From Gracilimonas mengyeensis (GTDB lineage: Bacteria; Bacteroidota; Rhodothermia; Balneolales; Balneolaceae), in NCBI RefSeq assembly GCF_900182705.1, contig NZ_FXTP01000019.1, forward strand, positions 17,516-81,515: a stretch of DNA of 64,000 bases, read 5' to 3'. How positions within the stretch are numbered: position 1 is the stretch's first letter; each line of letters opens with the position of its first letter. The notes below the pieces were generated by a model. It saw only the letters and a list, made by a program, of their open reading frames with translations, ran no database searches and had not been told where the DNA came from. This document shows, in pieces, positions 60,932-64,000 of this stretch. Position numbers and translations under genes: made by a program.

Positions 60932-61876
60932 ATGGCAAGTTTTGGAGATTTAAACAGAGTAAACACAAACATCCAGTCACTGGATGCACAATTATCACTC
61001 AACAAACTGAATAAGGATATTGCGGACAACCAGCTGCGTATGTCTACTGGTTTACGAATTAATCGTGCCGAAGACGATGCGGCCGGCTATTCGATCGCTA
61101 CTAAATTGAACAGCCGTGTGGAAGGCATGGATCAGGCACTTCGAAATGTAGGTGATGCCAAGTCAGTTTTGGATATTGCAGAAGCCAGTTTCAGTACGGT
61201 AATGGATAACCTGGTAGAGATGAAGGGATTGGCTACCCAGGCTGCCAACGAAACATTGGGTGCTGACGAAAGAGAATATATAGGGCAGCAGATTTCGGCC
61301 CTGGCAAACGATATTAATGAAATTGCAGATCAAACCGTGTTCCAGGATACCATGTTGTTGAATGGAGATGCAGGATCTTATAGCGGAACGCTGAGTCTGA
61401 CTTTCCAGGTAGGTGAGCGTTCTTCTGATACACTTACTGCTGAACTGGATACTGTGAGCGTAGCTCAGCTATTTGATGTAAGTGGAGTTACCAATGTGTC
61501 TTTAAACACGAATGTAGGAGAGGGTGGAACACAGGGATCAATTGTCTTCAACTCCAACGTTGATGGAACTTCTGGTGACGATGCGATTGCGACTGACTTC
61601 CGTTCATTCATAGATGTGGTGGATAATGCAATCACCGCCATGAGCGACCGTGTAAACCAAATCGGAATGGCTCAGTCCTCACTGAGTACCCGCGAAGTGA
61701 CTTTGTCTCAATCCATCTCGGCCAACAGTTCTGCTGCCAGCCGTATCATGGATGCTGACTTTGCCAAGGAGCAAAGTGAATCGGTACGACTGCAGATCCT
61801 GCAGCAGACTTCTACTTCTGCTCTGGCTCAGGCCAACATGGGACCACAGTCTGTACTCGGTTTCCTTGGTCAATAA
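60932..61876 (+). CDS. Flagellin 2
   Basis: 314 residues. The ends are nearly identical to flagellin 1 (SLNKLNKDIADNQLRMSTGLRINRAEDDAAGYS and the whole ISANSSAASRIMDADFAKEQ tail, in parts), while the middle (DTVSVAQLFDVSGVTNVSLN and after) is its own. Ser/Thr/Asn-rich core. A purine run AAAGGGATAG precedes the ATG. Own sigma28 promoter and terminator. Confidence 0.97.
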   Translation: MASFGDLNRVNTNIQSLDAQLSLNKLNKDIADNQLRMSTGLRINRAEDDAAGYSIATKLNSRVEGMDQALRNVGDAKSVLDIAEASFSTVMDNLVEMKGLATQAANETLGADEREYIGQQISALANDINEIADQTVFQDTMLLNGDAGSYSGTLSLTFQVGERSSDTLTAELDTVSVAQLFDVSGVTNVSLNTNVGEGGTQGSIVFNSNVDGTSGDDAIATDFRSFIDVVDNAITAMSDRVNQIGMAQSSLSTREVTLSQSISANSSAASRIMDADFAKEQSESVRLQILQQTSTSALAQANMGPQSVLGFLGQ

Positions 61877-61902
61877 GAACTAATGAAATTATAAAAATTT
61901 AG

Positions 61903-61938
61903 AAACCATGCTTTCCGAAAGGGAGCATGGTTTTTCTT
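61903..61938 (+). terminator. Terminator of flagellin 2
   Basis: AAACCATGCT (61903-61912) pairs perfectly with AGCATGGTTT (61924-61933), followed by TTCTTTTT. The loop TTCCGAAAGGG resembles that of the flagellin 1 terminator. Confidence 0.88.
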
Positions 61939-61991
61939 TTTGAAGAGTAGGGTAATGTAATCTGTCTTTTTTAAAAAAGTAGCATTAGCAA

Positions 61992-62020
61992 CTTAAGACG
62001 GCTATTTCGAGGGCGATAAC
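61992..62020 (+). promoter_or_regulatory. Sigma28 promoter of flagellin 3
   Basis: CTTAAG (61992-61997), 16-base spacer, CGATAAC (62014-62020). One base off the -35 of the other three. Confidence 0.85.
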
Positions 62021-62074
62021 ATTAATAGGCGAAAAAAGCCTCTTAGGAAAAAAACAATTTAAAGGGAAATTATC

Positions 62075-63049
62075 ATGGCAAGTTTTGGCGACTTAAACAG
62101 GGTAAATACTAACATCCAGTCATTGGATGCACAGTTATCACTCAACAAAATTAACAAGCGGATGGCAGACAACCAGCTGCGTATGTCTACGGGCCTTAGA
62201 ATTAATAAGGCCGAAGACGATGCAGCCGGTTACTCCATCGCTACTAAATTGAACAGCCGGGTTTCAGGGCTTGAGCAAGCTTTATCCAATGTGGGAGATG
62301 CTAAATCTGTATTGGATATTGCCGAAGCCAGCTTTAGTTCGGTAATGGATAACCTGGTTGAAATGAAGGGTCTGGCCACTCAGGCTGCTAATGAGACTCT
62401 GGGCAGTGATGAGCGGCAGTACATCGGAGACCAAATTGAGAACCTCGCTACGGATATCAATGAAATCGCCGACCAAACGGTATTCCAGGATACCGAGCTA
62501 TTGAATGGAAATATAAATGCCAGCGGTACCGCTACGAACACCGGAACACTATCTTTGTCCTTTCAGGTGGGAGAGCGTTCCTCTGATACCCTGACGGCGA
62601 CAATTCAGGCCGTAAATCTTGGGGCTTTGTTCTCAAATGGCGGACATACTGATCTTGGTGTTGATATCGGTGCTGGTGGTGGGCAGGCATTTGGCCATGC
62701 GATTACCGCAGAAGCTGCCACTGCAACTGATCAGGGAAGCCTGACTGTAGAATCCAATGCCACGTCTTTTGATTTTCGAAACTTTATCAATGCGGTGGAT
62801 AACGCCATTGGACTGATGAACGACCGTGTGAATGAAATCGGAATGGCTCAGTCTTCACTGAGTACCCGTGAAGTGACTTTGTCTCAATCCATCTCGGCCA
62901 ACAGCTCTGCTGCCAGCCGTATCATGGATGCGGATTTTGCCAAAGAGCAAAGTGAGTCTGTACGACTGCAGATTCTGCAACAGACGTCTACTTCTGCTCT
63001 GGCTCAGGCCAACATGGGACCACAATCTGTACTTGGCTTCCTCGGTTAA
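62075..63049 (+). CDS. Flagellin 3
   Basis: 324 residues, longest of the three complete copies. Conserved D0/D1 ends as in flagellins 1 and 2; the middle (INASGTATNTGTLSLSFQVG, then AVNLGALFSNGGHTDLGVDIGAGGGQAFGH in part) is unique, with a Gly/Ala/Thr-rich stretch. Preceded by AAAGGGAAA, a likely ribosome binding site. Own sigma28 promoter and terminator. Confidence 0.97.
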   Translation: MASFGDLNRVNTNIQSLDAQLSLNKINKRMADNQLRMSTGLRINKAEDDAAGYSIATKLNSRVSGLEQALSNVGDAKSVLDIAEASFSSVMDNLVEMKGLATQAANETLGSDERQYIGDQIENLATDINEIADQTVFQDTELLNGNINASGTATNTGTLSLSFQVGERSSDTLTATIQAVNLGALFSNGGHTDLGVDIGAGGGQAFGHAITAEAATATDQGSLTVESNATSFDFRNFINAVDNAIGLMNDRVNEIGMAQSSLSTREVTLSQSISANSSAASRIMDADFAKEQSESVRLQILQQTSTSALAQANMGPQSVLGFLG

Positions 63050-63079
63050 AACCGACAGCTTTACTAAGCAAGTTTTAGA

Positions 63080-63113
63080 ATCCATACCTCCGACAGGGGG
63101 TATGGATTTTTTT
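63080..63113 (+). terminator. Terminator of flagellin 3
   Basis: ATCCATACC (63080-63088) pairs perfectly with GGTATGGAT (63099-63107), followed by TTTTTTG. Confidence 0.88.
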
Positions 63114-63170
63114 GTTGGGGATATGATTAAAGATTAAAAGATGGAAAGATCAAAGATTTTAGGCCTCAAT

Positions 63171-63344
63171 CTTCGTCCGACCGCTTCGGGAAAGAGTCTT
63201 GGAAGAAAATAATGTATCAGCAGTCTGACAATTTCCACAGTACCGACTCTTACGAAAAATATCGAAGTGGAGAACATTCATCGGAGGCTCTTTGGAGGAT
63301 TGCAAGTACGGGGCGTAAAGCCAGCCGTCAGATGAACACGGGGT
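63171..63344. repeat. Two-hairpin intergenic repeat, copy 3
   Basis: CTTCGTCCGACCGCTTCGGG at the start, GTATCAGCAGTCTGAC in the first half, and AAAGCCAGCCGTCAGATGA (ending 63335) in the second. The left arm of the second stem is degraded (TCATCGGAGGCT), so this copy pairs less well than the other two. Confidence 0.75.
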
Positions 63345-63496
63345 AGGATAGACTTTGTACAGGCCTAAATATATCTGCAGTATTTTACTTTTAAACAAAT
63401 CAGAGTTTCATGAAATCTTTTGCCAGTGTTTTAAAAAACACCTTTAGGGCGATTTAAATGCATCTTTTTGTGTGTCAAATAAATTTTAGAAAAAAA

Positions 63497-63525
63497 TTTA
63501 AGACCGGAATTAGCCGGGCGATAAC
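63497..63525 (+). promoter_or_regulatory. Sigma28 promoter of flagellin 4
   Basis: TTTAAG (63497-63502), 16-base spacer, CGATAAC (63519-63525). Confidence 0.88.
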
Positions 63526-63578
63526 TGAATCAACTTGACAAACCTTAACAGAAAACACAATTTAAAAGGGAAAATATT

Positions 63579-64000
63579 ATGGCAAGTTTTGGTGATTTAA
63601 ACAGAGTGAATACAAACATCCAATCACTGGATGCACAATTATCTCTTAACAAGATTAATAAAAATATGGCGGACAACCAGCTGCGTATGTCCACAGGTCT
63701 TCGTATCAACAAGGCCGAAGATGATGCTGCCGGTTACTCTATCGCTACTAAATTGAACAGCCGTGTAGAAGGCTTGGATCAGGCCCTGCGTAACGTAGGG
63801 GATGCCAAATCTGTATTGGATATTGCTGAGTCCAGCTTCAGTACCGTTATGGACAACCTGGTTGAAATGAAAGGTCTGGCCACACAGGCTGCAAACGACA
63901 CCCTCGGTGATGACGAGCGCGCTTACATCGGCGACCAGATCGCAGCTTTGGCTGGCGACATCAACGAGATCGCGGATCAAACCGTATTCCAGGATACCCA
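63579..64000 (+). CDS. Flagellin 4 (3' end outside window)
   Basis: The first ~140 residues of a fourth flagellin, cut by the window edge. MASFGDLNRVNTNIQSLDAQ, RMSTGLRINKAEDDAAGYSI and GDQIAALAGDINEIADQTVF are almost the same as flagellin 1, to which it is closest in this part at DNA level as well. AAAAGGGAAAATATT precedes the ATG. Confidence 0.97.
   Translation, partial: MASFGDLNRVNTNIQSLDAQLSLNKINKNMADNQLRMSTGLRINKAEDDAAGYSIATKLNSRVEGLDQALRNVGDAKSVLDIAESSFSTVMDNLVEMKGLATQAANDTLGDDERAYIGDQIAALAGDINEIADQTVFQDT

Larger units (their letters stand above)
63050..63578. other. Spacer between flagellins 3 and 4
   Basis: 529 bases: terminator of flagellin 3 (63080-63113), third two-hairpin repeat (63171-63344), AT-rich stretch with no recognised feature, and sigma28 promoter (63497-63525). 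No gene. Confidence 0.7.

Overview
The window reads as chromosome of a flagellated, Gram-negative, chemoheterotrophic bacterium from the Bacteroidota/Balneolota side of the FCB group; this is an inference. It rests on a SusB-type GH97 glycosidase, OstA-like and LptC-like LPS export proteins, a TAnnTTTG-type promoter box before nusB, and a complete-looking but divergent flagellar gene set, which most Bacteroidota lack and Balneolota often have. I see no prophage, CRISPR array, rRNA or intact insertion sequence.

Positions 1-25400 are housekeeping and metabolism: the tail of a GH97 alpha-glucosidase, tRNA-Val, nusB-phosphatase-ychF, a reverse-strand block (OstA-like, lptC, upp, Na+:amino-acid symporter, pdxB), then pyrimidine-nucleoside phosphorylase, a PspA-type membrane-stress operon ending in an enoyl-CoA hydratase, a CorC/HlyC transporter, an AAA+ ATPase, a SatD/DUF3307 pair, phosphofructokinase, ThuA, an NAD(P)-binding protein, WrbA, azurin and a Gfo/Idh/MocA oxidoreductase. 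The spacers hold palindromic and MITE-like elements.

Positions 25400-46330 are flagellar. A reverse-strand operon flhB-flhA-flhF-flhG-(small membrane protein)-fliA faces away from a forward operon flgF-flgG-flgA-flgH-flgI-flgJ-flgN-flgK-flgL-(glycosyltransferase/TPR protein). Next, on the reverse strand, come a sigma54-dependent FlrC-like response regulator, a FlgM-like candidate, a FliT-like candidate, fliD and fliS.

Positions 46330-58810 look like a flagellin glycosylation island. It opens with a consensus sigma54 promoter and a 1600-residue protein that joins TPRs, a GT41 O-GlcNAc-transferase-like domain, an FkbM methyltransferase and a GT56 (WecF, TDP-Fuc4NAc transferase) domain. Behind it follow a hexapeptide acyltransferase, a WecE-type 4-keto-sugar aminotransferase, a WecD-like N-acyltransferase, an acyl carrier protein, an AMP-dependent acyl ligase, a ketoreductase, a methyltransferase and a sulfotransferase. 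The simplest joint reading is that a 4-amino-4,6-dideoxy sugar is made, N-acylated with an ACP-borne acid and added to a sugar on Ser/Thr of flagellin, then methylated or sulfated. Genes for dTDP-sugar precursors are not in the window.

Positions 58810-64000 hold four tandem flagellin genes (the last cut by the window edge). Each has a near-identical sigma28 promoter (TTTAAG-N16-CGATAAC); the three complete ones end in terminators. Two of the spacers carry three copies of a two-hairpin repeat of about 170 bp. Sigma28-like promoters also precede the fliT/flgM-like pair and fliS-fliD, so the fliA gene in this window probably serves most of the late genes here.
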